From: Verrucomicrobia subdivision 3 bacterium UBA693
GTDB taxonomy: Bacteria; Verrucomicrobiota; Verrucomicrobiia; Limisphaerales; UBA8199
NCBI GenBank assembly: GCA_002298785.1
Contig: DBMR01000035.1
Location: 1-21,840, forward strand
Length of the DNA: 21,840 nt
Reading direction: 5' to 3'
Shown: positions 1 through 7,828 of the stretch, piece by piece
How the letters are laid out: every line of letters starts with the position of its first letter
Position numbering within the stretch: position 1 is the stretch's first letter
Notes under the pieces: model-generated
What the model saw: only the letters and a program-made list of their open reading frames with translations
The model's database searches: none
Told to the model about the DNA's origin: nothing
Position numbers and translations under genes: made by a program

Positions 1-66
1 GGAACGCACGGCCCGCCTGTCGATTATTTATTGGATGGGAGGCCGTATCCATTTTCCATCGCTTAA
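1..66 (+). CDS. C-terminal fragment of an unidentified protein (5' end outside the window)
   Basis: Frame 1 is open from the first base to a TAA at 64-66 and would encode 21 residues ending in DGRPYPFSIA. The TAA is followed immediately by the ATG of the TPR lipoprotein gene with no spacer, an arrangement typical of translationally coupled genes in one operon. I do not recognise the family from so short a tail. With only 22 codons, an open frame by chance is possible, so the call rests mainly on the exact stop/start junction. Confidence 0.4.
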   Translation, partial: GTHGPPVDYLLDGRPYPFSIA

Positions 67-1749
67 ATGAAGGGCCTGATCATAGCGGTATCGTGCCTGT
101 TGTTGGCGGGCTGTAACTCGGTACGCGACCCGCATTCCCCGGGAAAGGCGCCCAGCCGCTCGCGGGGTCAGAACGGGGCCGCGGAGCAGCGTTCAGTGGA
201 ACAGGTGGCCAACGCTCATGCCTTGTACGCATCCGCAGTGGTTTTGGAGATGACGGCGGAGCCCGAGGCGGCACTCGAGGCCTACGTCAAAGCGGCGTTG
301 GGAGATTTGGGTGATGAAACGCTGGTGTTGGGAGTATCGGCGCGGTTGTTGCAAGCCAAGCAGCCGGAGCGAGCGGTGGAATTGCTGAAGAAGGCCTCGG
401 AACGAACGGGCGCCAGCGGTTTGATTTTCGCGCGACTCGGATTGATCTACGCGCAGCTTGGTAAGACGGACCTCGCAGTGGCGGCGAATCGCCAGGCGGT
501 GGAACGATCACCGGCATCGCTGACCGGGTACCAGAACCTCTTCTTTCATTATGTACAAGCCAAGCAGCCGGAGGAGGCGTTGCGTGTACTCGCGCAAGCG
601 CAGAAGCGAGGCGGGGACGATCCGGAGTTTTTGATGGGGCTGTCGGAGTTTTATGCGACGCTGGGAGTTCAGGTTCCGGCGCGTCGCGAAGAAGGCAATA
701 CGAATGCCCTGGCGCTGCTGCAGCGGGTGGATCGCCTGCATCCGGATGATCCGGGACTGCGGCTGAAGTTGGCGGACGGGTTTAATTTGCTGGGTAACAG
801 CGAGCGAGCTGCGGAACTATACCTGGAACTGCTGAAAAAGCTGCCGGACATCCCGCTGGTACGGGAGCGGGTGCATGGCAAATTGGCCGAGATCTACTTG
901 CGCAAGAGCGACCGCAAAGGAGCGGTCGAACAGTTGCAGGCGATTCTGAAGGAAGATCCTGCGAATCCGCAGGTATATTATTACCTGGGCAGCATCGCTT
1001 ACGAAGACAAGCGTGCCGAGGAGGCGGTGGATAATTTTCGGAGAGCGATCATTCTCAACGCCAATTTTGAAGTGGCCTATTATGAGATGGCATCGGCGTT
1101 GATCAGTTTGAACCGGACCAGCGAGGCGCTGACGACCTTGGAGCAGGCGGGGCAGAAGTTTCCGCAGAATTTCATTCAGGAATATTTGCTGGCGGTGGCC
1201 TTCCGGCAGGAGAAGGCTTACCCGGAAGCTTTGCAGCATTTCACGGCGGCGGAGGTAATTGCCCGGGCCACCGATCCGAAGCGGTTGACGGACAGTTTTT
1301 ATTTCCAGGTGGGGGCCACTCATGAGCGCAAAGGGGACCTGGAGCAAGCGGAGAAGTATTTTCTGAAGAGCCTGGAGCTGGCGCCGGAGAACCCGGAGAC
1401 GCTGAATTACCTGGGTTACATGTGGGCGGAGCACGGGACGAACCTGGTGAAAGCGCGGGAGATGATTGAAAAGGCACTGAAGCTGGAACCCGATAATGCA
1501 GCCTACCTGGACAGCCTGGCCTGGGTGTTGTATCAGCTTAAGCAACCGCAGGAAGCGCTGGGGTACGTGGAGAAATCGGTGAAGCTGTCCACGGAACCGG
1601 ATGCGGTGTTGCTAGACCATCTTGGGGACATTCGAGCCGCGCTGGGGCATTGGGAGCAGGCGTGCGACGCTTGGCGTAAATCCCTCTTGGTGGAGCCCAA
1701 CGATGCCATCCGCAAGAAGCTGGAAGCGCACGAGACCAAACCGAAGTAG
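67..1749 (+). CDS. TPR-repeat lipoprotein
   Basis: A 560-residue protein opening with a lipoprotein signal: a short hydrophobic stretch and the lipobox LAGC, with Cys16 as the predicted lipidated residue. It should therefore be anchored to a membrane on the periplasmic side. The rest is a chain of roughly ten to twelve tetratricopeptide repeats from about residue 45 to 550. Clear helix pairs include the ones around GLIYAQLGKTDLAV, YYLGSIAYEDKRAEEAV and LDSLAWVLYQLKQPQEAL. The C-terminal repeats (LNYLGYMWAEHG, then AYLDSLAW, then LLDHLGDI) match a pattern common in Gram-negative TPR lipoproteins. TPR arrays bind other proteins, and no partner can be named here. It starts directly after the preceding stop codon without a visible Shine-Dalgarno sequence and is followed after 3 nt by the DUF2203 gene, so the three genes are probably co-transcribed. 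Confidence 0.9.
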   Translation: MKGLIIAVSCLLLAGCNSVRDPHSPGKAPSRSRGQNGAAEQRSVEQVANAHALYASAVVLEMTAEPEAALEAYVKAALGDLGDETLVLGVSARLLQAKQPERAVELLKKASERTGASGLIFARLGLIYAQLGKTDLAVAANRQAVERSPASLTGYQNLFFHYVQAKQPEEALRVLAQAQKRGGDDPEFLMGLSEFYATLGVQVPARREEGNTNALALLQRVDRLHPDDPGLRLKLADGFNLLGNSERAAELYLELLKKLPDIPLVRERVHGKLAEIYLRKSDRKGAVEQLQAILKEDPANPQVYYYLGSIAYEDKRAEEAVDNFRRAIILNANFEVAYYEMASALISLNRTSEALTTLEQAGQKFPQNFIQEYLLAVAFRQEKAYPEALQHFTAAEVIARATDPKRLTDSFYFQVGATHERKGDLEQAEKYFLKSLELAPENPETLNYLGYMWAEHGTNLVKAREMIEKALKLEPDNAAYLDSLAWVLYQLKQPQEALGYVEKSVKLSTEPDAVLLDHLGDIRAALGHWEQACDAWRKSLLVEPNDAIRKKLEAHETKPK

Positions 1750-1752
1750 ACC

Positions 1753-2136
1753 ATGCCGCTGCAGTTCAATATCCATTATTCGCGGGAACAAGCACGTGCG
1801 TTGTTGCCGCAGATTCGGAATTGGCTGGATAAGCTGCGAGGTCATTTGGCGGAAGTGGCCAAGTATGAGAAGCGGCTGGTCGGTTTGCTGGCTCCCGGCC
1901 AGGACCTGGGTGGCGATTTGGTGAATCGCTGGGTGCGGGCCGTGGTGGCCGCGGAGCAGATATTTGGCGAGTTCAGCCAGCGCGAAATTCAGCTCAAGGA
2001 CGTGGATCGTGGGCTGATTGATTTTCCCGCCGTCATCGGTGGTCGCGAAGTTTTCCTGTGCTGGGAGCAGGACGAGGAAGACGTGGAATACTGGCACGAT
2101 TTGGACACGGGCTACGCTGGGCGGGAACCGTTGTGA
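1753..2136 (+). CDS. DUF2203 family protein
   Basis: A 127-residue soluble protein with the hallmarks of the DUF2203 family: the N-terminal YSREQARALLPQIRNWLDKL helix, then GLIDFPAVIGGREVFLCWEQDE, and the ending VEYWHDLDTGYAGREPL. Length is normal for the family. Its biochemical role is not established, and I do not assign one. It begins 3 nt after the TPR gene stops, and its TGA stop overlaps the GTG start of the next gene (bases GTGA, 2133-2136), so it sits in the middle of a coupled operon. No signal peptide or membrane segment is visible, so it should be cytoplasmic. Confidence 0.85.
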   Translation: MPLQFNIHYSREQARALLPQIRNWLDKLRGHLAEVAKYEKRLVGLLAPGQDLGGDLVNRWVRAVVAAEQIFGEFSQREIQLKDVDRGLIDFPAVIGGREVFLCWEQDEEDVEYWHDLDTGYAGREPL

Positions 2137-2567
2137 GCGGCGATGGTCAAGGCCGGCTTTTTCTCAAGGCATTCCTGGTCGCGGTCACGGGATACGTCCT
2201 CCTTTATGGGGGCATTCAATGGCGACGCTCGCGGCTTGGCCCGTGGCGGGTTGAGTTCACGCAAAACGACAATGGCCGGGCCATGCTGCGGATTGATCAA
2301 CCCCGGTTAGGGATTACGAATCAGCAGGTCGTTTTTAATGTGGCCGCCACTCCGGTGAACACGGCGGCCATGACGTTCGAAGATCCCCGCCCGTTGCCAT
2401 TCGAGGTGCCTTATGGCCAATGCATTTTCATGGATACGACGTTTCTGCCGGGCTCGGTCACGCTGCGGTTGTTTGGGCACACGGTGGAAATGCTGCCGCG
2501 CACCTTGATCATCGACAAGCAAGAGTACCCGTGGCGTGCCAAAGCCGCGGTTAACGTCGGTCAGTAG
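2133..2567 (+). CDS. Small membrane-anchored protein of unknown function
   Basis: The frame is open from an ATG at 2058, but that would overlap the DUF2203 gene by 79 nt. The GTG at 2133 overlaps its stop by exactly GTGA, which is the classic coupled junction, so I chose it (144 residues). Residues about 8-28 (LFLKAFLVAVTGYVLLYGG) form one transmembrane helix followed by QWRRSR; the orientation is uncertain because positive charge lies on the C-terminal side. The remainder looks like a beta-rich domain with the segments ITNQQVVFNV, PLPFEVPYGQCIFMDTTFLPG and LPRTLIIDKQEYPWR. I cannot tie it to a characterised family; it resembles lineage-restricted conserved hypotheticals. Its TAG stop overlaps the convergent hydrolase gene's stop by 7 nt. 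Confidence 0.75.
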   Translation: MSGDGQGRLFLKAFLVAVTGYVLLYGGIQWRRSRLGPWRVEFTQNDNGRAMLRIDQPRLGITNQQVVFNVAATPVNTAAMTFEDPRPLPFEVPYGQCIFMDTTFLPGSVTLRLFGHTVEMLPRTLIIDKQEYPWRAKAAVNVGQ

Positions 2568-4912
2568 AGCAGGAATTTTGCGCGGCGCTCTTGAAAAGCC
2601 CGTAGGTCGGGTTCCCAACTCGCTCGGATTTCGGGCAGAGATTTTCCCGCTTTGAGAGCCTCGAGCGTTGGCGGATGCAGCAGCAGGTGGCTGATCTTAT
2701 CCAGTTTGAAGTCGGCTGGATAAAGCTTTTGCAGCACCATGGCGATGGTGAGGCCAGCGTCCACTACATTGCAGGAGCGTCGGTCCGTGAGCATGATGGA
2801 AACGCCGCCACACGGCTGGTCCTTGAACACGCTGGCTTTGGGCGTGAAGCGGATGGCCAAAAAGCAGATGCCGGGAAGATGTTGCGCATTCAGTTCATCC
2901 GCCAGGCGGAGGTCGTCAATGTAGGGGGCGCCGATGACTTCGAACGGCGTGTCAGTGCCGCGTCCAACCGAGAGCGCGCTTTCCAACAGGCCAATCCCGG
3001 GGTAGAGGATGGCTTGGGTGAGATTTCGCATATTCGGTGAAGGATTAGTCCAGGGCAATCCGGTTTCGTCGAGGAACTGGTCCCGTTTCCAATTCTCGAG
3101 CGGGATAACGGTCAACCGGGCCTGGTTTTGGCGCTCGGCGTTAAACATCCGGGCCAATTCGCCGATGGTCATGGCGTATCGCAGCGGGATGTTGTGGAAA
3201 CCAACAAACGAGGTTTTTCCGGCCAGGACGGGTCCGTCAACGGTGATGCCGTTGATAGGGTCAACGCGGTCGAGAACGAAGATCTGGAGATTATTTTCGC
3301 CGGCCGCTTCGAGGGCCAGTCCCATGGTCGAGGTATAGGTGTAGAAGCGGCACCCGATATCCTGGATATCGTAAACCAGCGCGTCGAGGTCTTGAAGTTG
3401 GCGTGGTTGAGGTTTTCGGAATTCACCATACAGACTGTAAACCGGGAGACCGGTCTTCTCGTCGACGGAATCACCGACTTTCTCGTCGAGCGTGCCCCGG
3501 ATGCCGTGTTCCGGGCTGAAAAGTACTTTCAGTTGGATGCCGGGCGCGTTTTTGAGGAGATCGATGGTTGGGTTGCGATGGCGATCCTGCCCGGTATGGT
3601 TGGTGATCAAGCCGAGGCGCAAACCTTTGAGCGGCGCGAAATTCGTTCGAGCGAGGACATCGATCCCGTTAAGCACCTGGGCAGGGCGGGTGCTGACGGT
3701 GGCGCGAGGCCGCGCCGGGAGGGCTCCGGGGACGTTGGTGAAATCGAAGTTGCGCACCGCTTCCGCGGCCAGGGTGCCCAGCCGGTTGCGCAATGGACCG
3801 ACGTTGCCCGATTCGGTCGGGTGATTTCGATTGGAGAGAAAGATGACGAAGGTACGTGAGAAGGGGTCAATCCATAGGGAGGTGCCGGTCCAGCCGGTAT
3901 GGCCGTAGGATCCCAGGGGGAAGAGGGCGCCCCGGGGTCCACTGTAATTGGAGTCGATATCCCAACCCAGCCCGCGTCGGGCGGAAATGGCGGCCGGGGT
4001 TTGCACCGAGGTCATCAGTTGGACGGTGGCGGGTTTGAAGATGTGGGTGCCTTCCAGTGAGCCCTGGTTCAAAAGCATGCGCGCATACCTTGAGAGATCG
4101 TGAGCGGTGATAAACAGGCCGGCGTGCCCGGCCACGCCGCCCATGTGGCGGGCGGTGGGATCATGCACCACGCCCCGGTAAGGCTTTCCGTTGACCACTT
4201 CGGTCGGGGCCACCCGGTTCCATTTTGAGGCAGGCGGTAAGTATCCGGTATCCAGCATGCCGAGGGGGCGGTAAACTTCATTTTGGACGAAGGTCTCGAG
4301 CGGGGTTTTGGCGACGCGTTGGACTATTTCTCCCAGCAAAAAGAAGTTGATATCGCTGTAAACGAGCGCGGTGCCTGGCGGGCTCTGCAGCTTTTCCGCA
4401 CAAGCCTTGCTGATCGCGGTGGCCTGTCCCGTCCAATCCGTGCGAGTCTCGATGTCCGGGCGCAAGCCGGAGGTGTGGGTCAGGAGGTGGCGGATGGTAA
4501 CGGTTTCTTTGCCATCGCCGGTGAATTCGGGGATGAACTTGCAGACGGGATCGTCCAGTTGCAGCAGGCCGCGCTCGTAAAGCAGCATGATTGCGGGAGT
4601 ACAGGCCACCACTTTGGTGAGGGAAGCGGCGTCGAAGATAGTGTCTTCGGTCATGGGCTCCACCGCGGGAACCAGGGCGCGGTCGCCGTAAGCGCGGTGA
4701 TAGACGGCCTGGTCGTGTTCCACCCACAGAACGCCGCCGGGACACCGCTTGTCCTGGATCGCTTGGGCGATGGCCTGGTCGATGGCGCGGAGTTTTTCGG
4801 CGGGGAAATCTGTTTGAGGGAGCGGGCCTTGAGGCAACTGGCGGCAAGCGCTGCATAGCAGGGCGACCAGTAAAGTAAAGGTGAAGGGCAGACCGAAACG
4901 ACGCGTCAACAT
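2561..4912 (-). CDS. Lipoprotein fusion: serine beta-lactamase-fold hydrolase + NamZ-type (DUF1343) exo-muramidase
   Basis: A 783-residue two-domain protein. A hydrophobic N-terminus ends in a lipobox-like LCSAC (Cys23, with Cys rather than Leu at -3), implying export and probable lipidation. Residues about 40-390 are a class C beta-lactamase/esterase domain with SLTK (Ser97, Lys100), YSD (Tyr185) and HTG (338-340). Residues about 410-783 are DUF1343, with SPEHG (466-470), YDIQDIGCRFYTY (514-526), WTNPSPNMRN (621-630) and SVGRGTDTPFE (648-658). DUF1343 is the NamZ (GH171) family of exo-beta-N-acetylmuramidases in Bacillus subtilis. There namZ lies near amiE, which encodes a beta-lactamase-fold N-acetylmuramyl-L-alanine amidase. 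A fused protein could therefore trim cell-wall fragments at both the glycan and the peptide. The substrate of the N-terminal domain is inferred, and an esterase or peptidase role is possible. Confidence 0.88.
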   Translation of the reverse strand: MLTRRFGLPFTFTLLVALLCSACRQLPQGPLPQTDFPAEKLRAIDQAIAQAIQDKRCPGGVLWVEHDQAVYHRAYGDRALVPAVEPMTEDTIFDAASLTKVVACTPAIMLLYERGLLQLDDPVCKFIPEFTGDGKETVTIRHLLTHTSGLRPDIETRTDWTGQATAISKACAEKLQSPPGTALVYSDINFFLLGEIVQRVAKTPLETFVQNEVYRPLGMLDTGYLPPASKWNRVAPTEVVNGKPYRGVVHDPTARHMGGVAGHAGLFITAHDLSRYARMLLNQGSLEGTHIFKPATVQLMTSVQTPAAISARRGLGWDIDSNYSGPRGALFPLGSYGHTGWTGTSLWIDPFSRTFVIFLSNRNHPTESGNVGPLRNRLGTLAAEAVRNFDFTNVPGALPARPRATVSTRPAQVLNGIDVLARTNFAPLKGLRLGLITNHTGQDRHRNPTIDLLKNAPGIQLKVLFSPEHGIRGTLDEKVGDSVDEKTGLPVYSLYGEFRKPQPRQLQDLDALVYDIQDIGCRFYTYTSTMGLALEAAGENNLQIFVLDRVDPINGITVDGPVLAGKTSFVGFHNIPLRYAMTIGELARMFNAERQNQARLTVIPLENWKRDQFLDETGLPWTNPSPNMRNLTQAILYPGIGLLESALSVGRGTDTPFEVIGAPYIDDLRLADELNAQHLPGICFLAIRFTPKASVFKDQPCGGVSIMLTDRRSCNVVDAGLTIAMVLQKLYPADFKLDKISHLLLHPPTLEALKAGKSLPEIRASWEPDLRAFQERRAKFLLY

Positions 4913-5113
4913 GTGGGATATTTAGCGGAGGGCAATGGTTTGGGCGAGTGATAAATTATCTTTACGCGAGTGCAGGCGGGGGGGGGCGGTATTAGTGGGA
5001 ACGGAGATATTGACCGCATTGACAGGAATGACACCACTCGCCTACTGACCCCGGGCGTGCTTGGGTAGTATTCCGGGCTTTTCAGGGTCAGATTTCGGCT
5101 TATGCTCGGGTTC
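4913..5113. promoter_or_regulatory. Divergent intergenic region with a repeated GCGAGTG heptamer and a 9-G tract
   Basis: This 201-nt gap separates the starts of the NamZ fusion gene (minus) and the DUF6807 gene (plus), so both promoters should lie here. GCGAGTG occurs at 4944-4950 and 4966-4972 in the same orientation, 22 nt apart. The reverse complement CACTCGC lies at 5035-5041. An 11-nt palindrome, GATAAATTATC (4950-4960), falls between the first two copies. A run of nine G lies at 4978-4986. A perfect -35-like TTGACA at 5019-5024 has no convincing -10 at the right spacing. These could be operator sites for a shared regulator, but nothing in the window identifies the regulator. Confidence 0.35.
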
Positions 5114-6412
5114 ATGAACCGCCGAAGTTTTGTTGCGAATCTCGCCAACCGTTCGCTTGCCCTTTCATTGCTGCCAACGGCGCCGATGTTGTTGGGACAG
5201 GGTTGCGTGAGTGCTCCGCGCCAAACTAAGACAGTAGTCGATGACGCGGACGGTTCGCTGGGACGAACTCAAGCACCGATCTGTGTAACCGTGCAATTAC
5301 CGGCGGCGCTGTCACGTGCGGCTGTCGAGGGGCGACTCGCAACCATCGAGAACGCCTTGGGTAGCTCTAAAAGGGAATCGCTTTCGCCGGTTCAGCTGAT
5401 CCCTGGCGCTTCTCGTGGCACCACCCGTTTGGGATGGCGCTTGCCGCCGGGCAGGGCGGGGCAACGCGGTTTTTCCTTCACGGAAACCAGCAAAGCGCCA
5501 CCGTCCGTGATGGCAGCGCAGTTGGAACCCGACAGCGGACAATACCTAATAACCGAATCCGGCGCCTCAGTGCTGCGCTATAATTACGCCCAGGTTGAGC
5601 CGGGAAAGATTTATGATTCGGTTGCTCCCGGGAACCGCAAATACGCGGTGGCGCGTAGCAATTACCTCCATCCACTGTGGGGTCCGCACGGGGAAGAATT
5701 GACGCGGGATTGGTCCGTGGATCACCCGCATCATCGGGGCATTTACTGGGCGTGGCCAGAAGTGGGGTGGCGCGGTCAACAAGGCGATCTGCATGCGCTG
5801 CAACTGGTGTTTGCGCGGCCGACGGGCCGATGTGTGGCGACGAGTGGACCGCTCTTTGCCCAAATTGACGCAGAGAACATCTGGAGGTGGGAGAGTGGCG
5901 AGGAGATTGTGAGGGAGCGGGCGATCATCCGCGCCTGGCGCGACTCTGGCAACGGGCGATTGGTGGATCTGGAGTTTCATTTTTCCGCTTTGCATGATCC
6001 GGTGACTTTGGCGCGTCGAGGTACGGACAAATACGGCGGGCTGAACATCCGGCTGGCGGCGGTGAGGAACCAGGTTCTCACCCGCGAGGAGCCGCGAGCT
6101 GAGGCGATACCACGGCGGAGTTGGGCCGATGTTTCCGGGATGTTTCCCGGTGCAGAGAATTCGGCGGGAGTGACGACGATTCAAATCCAGTCGAACCCGG
6201 ATTATCCCGGGGATTGGATTGAGTATCCGGAATTGAATTGGCTGCAGCCGACCTTTCCAGCGACCGGCACCAGGTATACGTTGGAGCCGGGCCGAAACCT
6301 GGTGCTGCGGTATCGTCTCTGGATTCATTCCGGCAGCACACTGACTCGGGACGCGGCCGCGGATCATTGGCAGGCCGCGAATTCTTTCTTTTCGCCGGCC
6401 GTCCAAACCTGA
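5114..6412 (+). CDS. DUF6807 (PmoA-like) family protein with export signal
   Basis: I start at the ATG at 5114 rather than 5102 because the protein then opens MNRRSF followed by a hydrophobic stretch, which looks like a Tat-type signal, with a possible lipobox near LLGQGC. This gives 432 residues. The C-terminal two thirds match DUF6807, also annotated as PmoA: LHPLWGPHGEELTRDW followed by the diagnostic DHPHHRGIYWAW, and later GGLNIRLA. The 'PmoA' label is historical and does not imply methane oxidation. Members are often found near sugar oxidoreductases in Bacteroidota, Planctomycetota and Verrucomicrobiota, and no reaction is established to my knowledge. The first roughly 130 residues after the signal are less conserved. 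A Gfo/Idh/MocA gene follows after 30 nt, so the two are probably co-transcribed and share a substrate pathway. No clear Shine-Dalgarno is seen. Confidence 0.85.
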   Translation: MNRRSFVANLANRSLALSLLPTAPMLLGQGCVSAPRQTKTVVDDADGSLGRTQAPICVTVQLPAALSRAAVEGRLATIENALGSSKRESLSPVQLIPGASRGTTRLGWRLPPGRAGQRGFSFTETSKAPPSVMAAQLEPDSGQYLITESGASVLRYNYAQVEPGKIYDSVAPGNRKYAVARSNYLHPLWGPHGEELTRDWSVDHPHHRGIYWAWPEVGWRGQQGDLHALQLVFARPTGRCVATSGPLFAQIDAENIWRWESGEEIVRERAIIRAWRDSGNGRLVDLEFHFSALHDPVTLARRGTDKYGGLNIRLAAVRNQVLTREEPRAEAIPRRSWADVSGMFPGAENSAGVTTIQIQSNPDYPGDWIEYPELNWLQPTFPATGTRYTLEPGRNLVLRYRLWIHSGSTLTRDAAADHWQAANSFFSPAVQT

Positions 6413-6442
6413 TACAACCAGATTCATCACCAAACACTATTC

Positions 6443-7807
6443 ATGAAAAACCAATCAGACCACACGCTGACCCGCCGGGAATTCCTGAAGACCGCCACCA
6501 CCGCCGCCGCGGCTGTGGCCTTGCCTACGATCATACCGGCGACGGCGTTGGGCGGAGGCGGCAAACCGCCGCCCAGCGAGCGGATCAACCTCGGGATTAT
6601 CGGTTGCGGTGGGATGGGCACATCGAACCTGACGACGTGCGCGCGTTACCCGGACGTGGTGGTGACGGCGGCATGCGATGTGTGGGATGCGCGGCTGGAT
6701 GTCGTGGTGGAACGGTATAAAGGGACCTGCAAAGGCTATCGCGACTTTCGAGAGATGCTCCAAAAGAAGGACCTGGACGCAGTCATCATCGGGACGCCGC
6801 CCCACTGGCATGCGCTGCAGGCCATTGCCGCTTGCGAAGCGGGCAAAGACATCTACCTGCAAAAGCCGATGACGTTGCACCTCGGCGAGAGCTTCGCGGT
6901 GCGCAACGCCGTGAACCGGCATCAGCGCATCTGCCAGGTGGGTACGCAGATTCATGCCAGCGACAATTACCGCCGCGTCGTGGAATATATTCGGTCCGGC
7001 AACCTGGGCCCTGTGGGCACGGTCCGGACCTTTAATGTGATGAACCAGGCGCCCACAGGTGTCGGACGCGTGCAGCAGCCTACCAAACCCGAGGACCTTG
7101 GACTGGATTGGAATTTCTGGTGCGGTCCGGCCCCGATGCGGGCGTTCAACCGCATCCTGGTGGCGGATGCATACAACCACTCCTCCTGGATGGATTACAG
7201 TGGTGGATGGACGCCGGGGATGGCGCCGCACATCATTGATCTGCCGGTGTGGGCCCTCGACCTCGGGTTCCCGATCAACACCAGTTCAGCGGGTGGCCGG
7301 TATTTCCTCAAAGACGATGGCGATGCCTACGACAATCACGAGGTGGTCTGGCAATATCCCAATTTCACGATGACGTGGATGTCCTCCCTGACCAATAGTT
7401 ACGGATTTGATTTTCACGGTGCACCGAAGCGGCAGCGTCGGCTGGGCATCTATTTTCATGGGGAAAATGGCACGATGTATTCCGACTACGGCTCATTCAA
7501 GGTCGTGCCGGAAGGCGACTATTTGGATGACAAGAGCGCGCCCCCGGTCTCGATACCGGCTTCACCCGGGCATGAACGGGAGTGGCTGGATTGTGTGAAG
7601 ACGCGCCAGCAGCCGAGCTGCAACCCGAATTACCACGTGCATGTGGACGTGCCGATTTTGTTGAGTCTCATGTCGCTGAAACTCGGGCGCTCGATCCGGT
7701 TCGACCCGAAGAAGGAGGAGATTGTAGGCGATCGTGAGGCGGCCAAGCTGGCGGTGCCCAAATACCGGTCGCCCTGGAAATTCCCGGAGAAATATCTCAA
7801 AGCCTGA
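6443..7807 (+). CDS. Tat-exported Gfo/Idh/MocA family oxidoreductase
   Basis: A 454-residue protein with a twin-arginine signal: TRREFLK at 10-16 followed by an Ala-rich hydrophobic stretch, implying folded export to the periplasm. The Rossmann nucleotide-binding loop GIIGCGGMG is at 51-59. The catalytic-lysine motif, usually EKP, appears as QKPMT (140-144, Lys141). The C-terminal alpha/beta domain carries WNFWCGPAP and DDGDAYDNHEVVWQYPN, typical of the exported Verrucomicrobiota/Planctomycetota subgroup. Family members oxidise or reduce sugars or cyclitols with NAD(P), often with the cofactor kept bound. The substrate cannot be read from sequence. It lies 30 nt after the DUF6807 gene and ends 21 nt before the convergent DUF3616 gene, and no terminator hairpin is seen in between. 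Confidence 0.9.
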   Translation: MKNQSDHTLTRREFLKTATTAAAAVALPTIIPATALGGGGKPPPSERINLGIIGCGGMGTSNLTTCARYPDVVVTAACDVWDARLDVVVERYKGTCKGYRDFREMLQKKDLDAVIIGTPPHWHALQAIAACEAGKDIYLQKPMTLHLGESFAVRNAVNRHQRICQVGTQIHASDNYRRVVEYIRSGNLGPVGTVRTFNVMNQAPTGVGRVQQPTKPEDLGLDWNFWCGPAPMRAFNRILVADAYNHSSWMDYSGGWTPGMAPHIIDLPVWALDLGFPINTSSAGGRYFLKDDGDAYDNHEVVWQYPNFTMTWMSSLTNSYGFDFHGAPKRQRRLGIYFHGENGTMYSDYGSFKVVPEGDYLDDKSAPPVSIPASPGHEREWLDCVKTRQQPSCNPNYHVHVDVPILLSLMSLKLGRSIRFDPKKEEIVGDREAAKLAVPKYRSPWKFPEKYLKA

Positions 7808-7828
7808 CGCTGCAGCCGAGGCCCGAGA

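Noticed and set aside
817..1545. A 242-codon minus-strand frame inside the TPR lipoprotein gene
   Set aside because: The plus strand carries continuous TPR repeats; the antisense frame has no family signature and its length fits a GC-rich shadow.
2058..2132. Upstream ATG at 2058 as the start of the small membrane protein
   Set aside because: It would overlap the conserved C-terminus of DUF2203 by 79 nt and put an unrelated Arg/Gly-rich tail before the membrane helix. The GTG at 2133 forms a standard GTGA junction.
3128..3859. A 243-codon plus-strand frame opposite the NamZ fusion
   Set aside because: No start context and no family match; the minus strand here encodes intact DUF1343 and beta-lactamase-fold motifs.
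5019..5024. TTGACA as a complete promoter for the DUF6807 gene
   Set aside because: No -10-like hexamer lies 16-18 nt downstream; the nearest (TAGTAT at 5066-5071) is much too far away, so I only mention the hexamer as part of the intergenic region.
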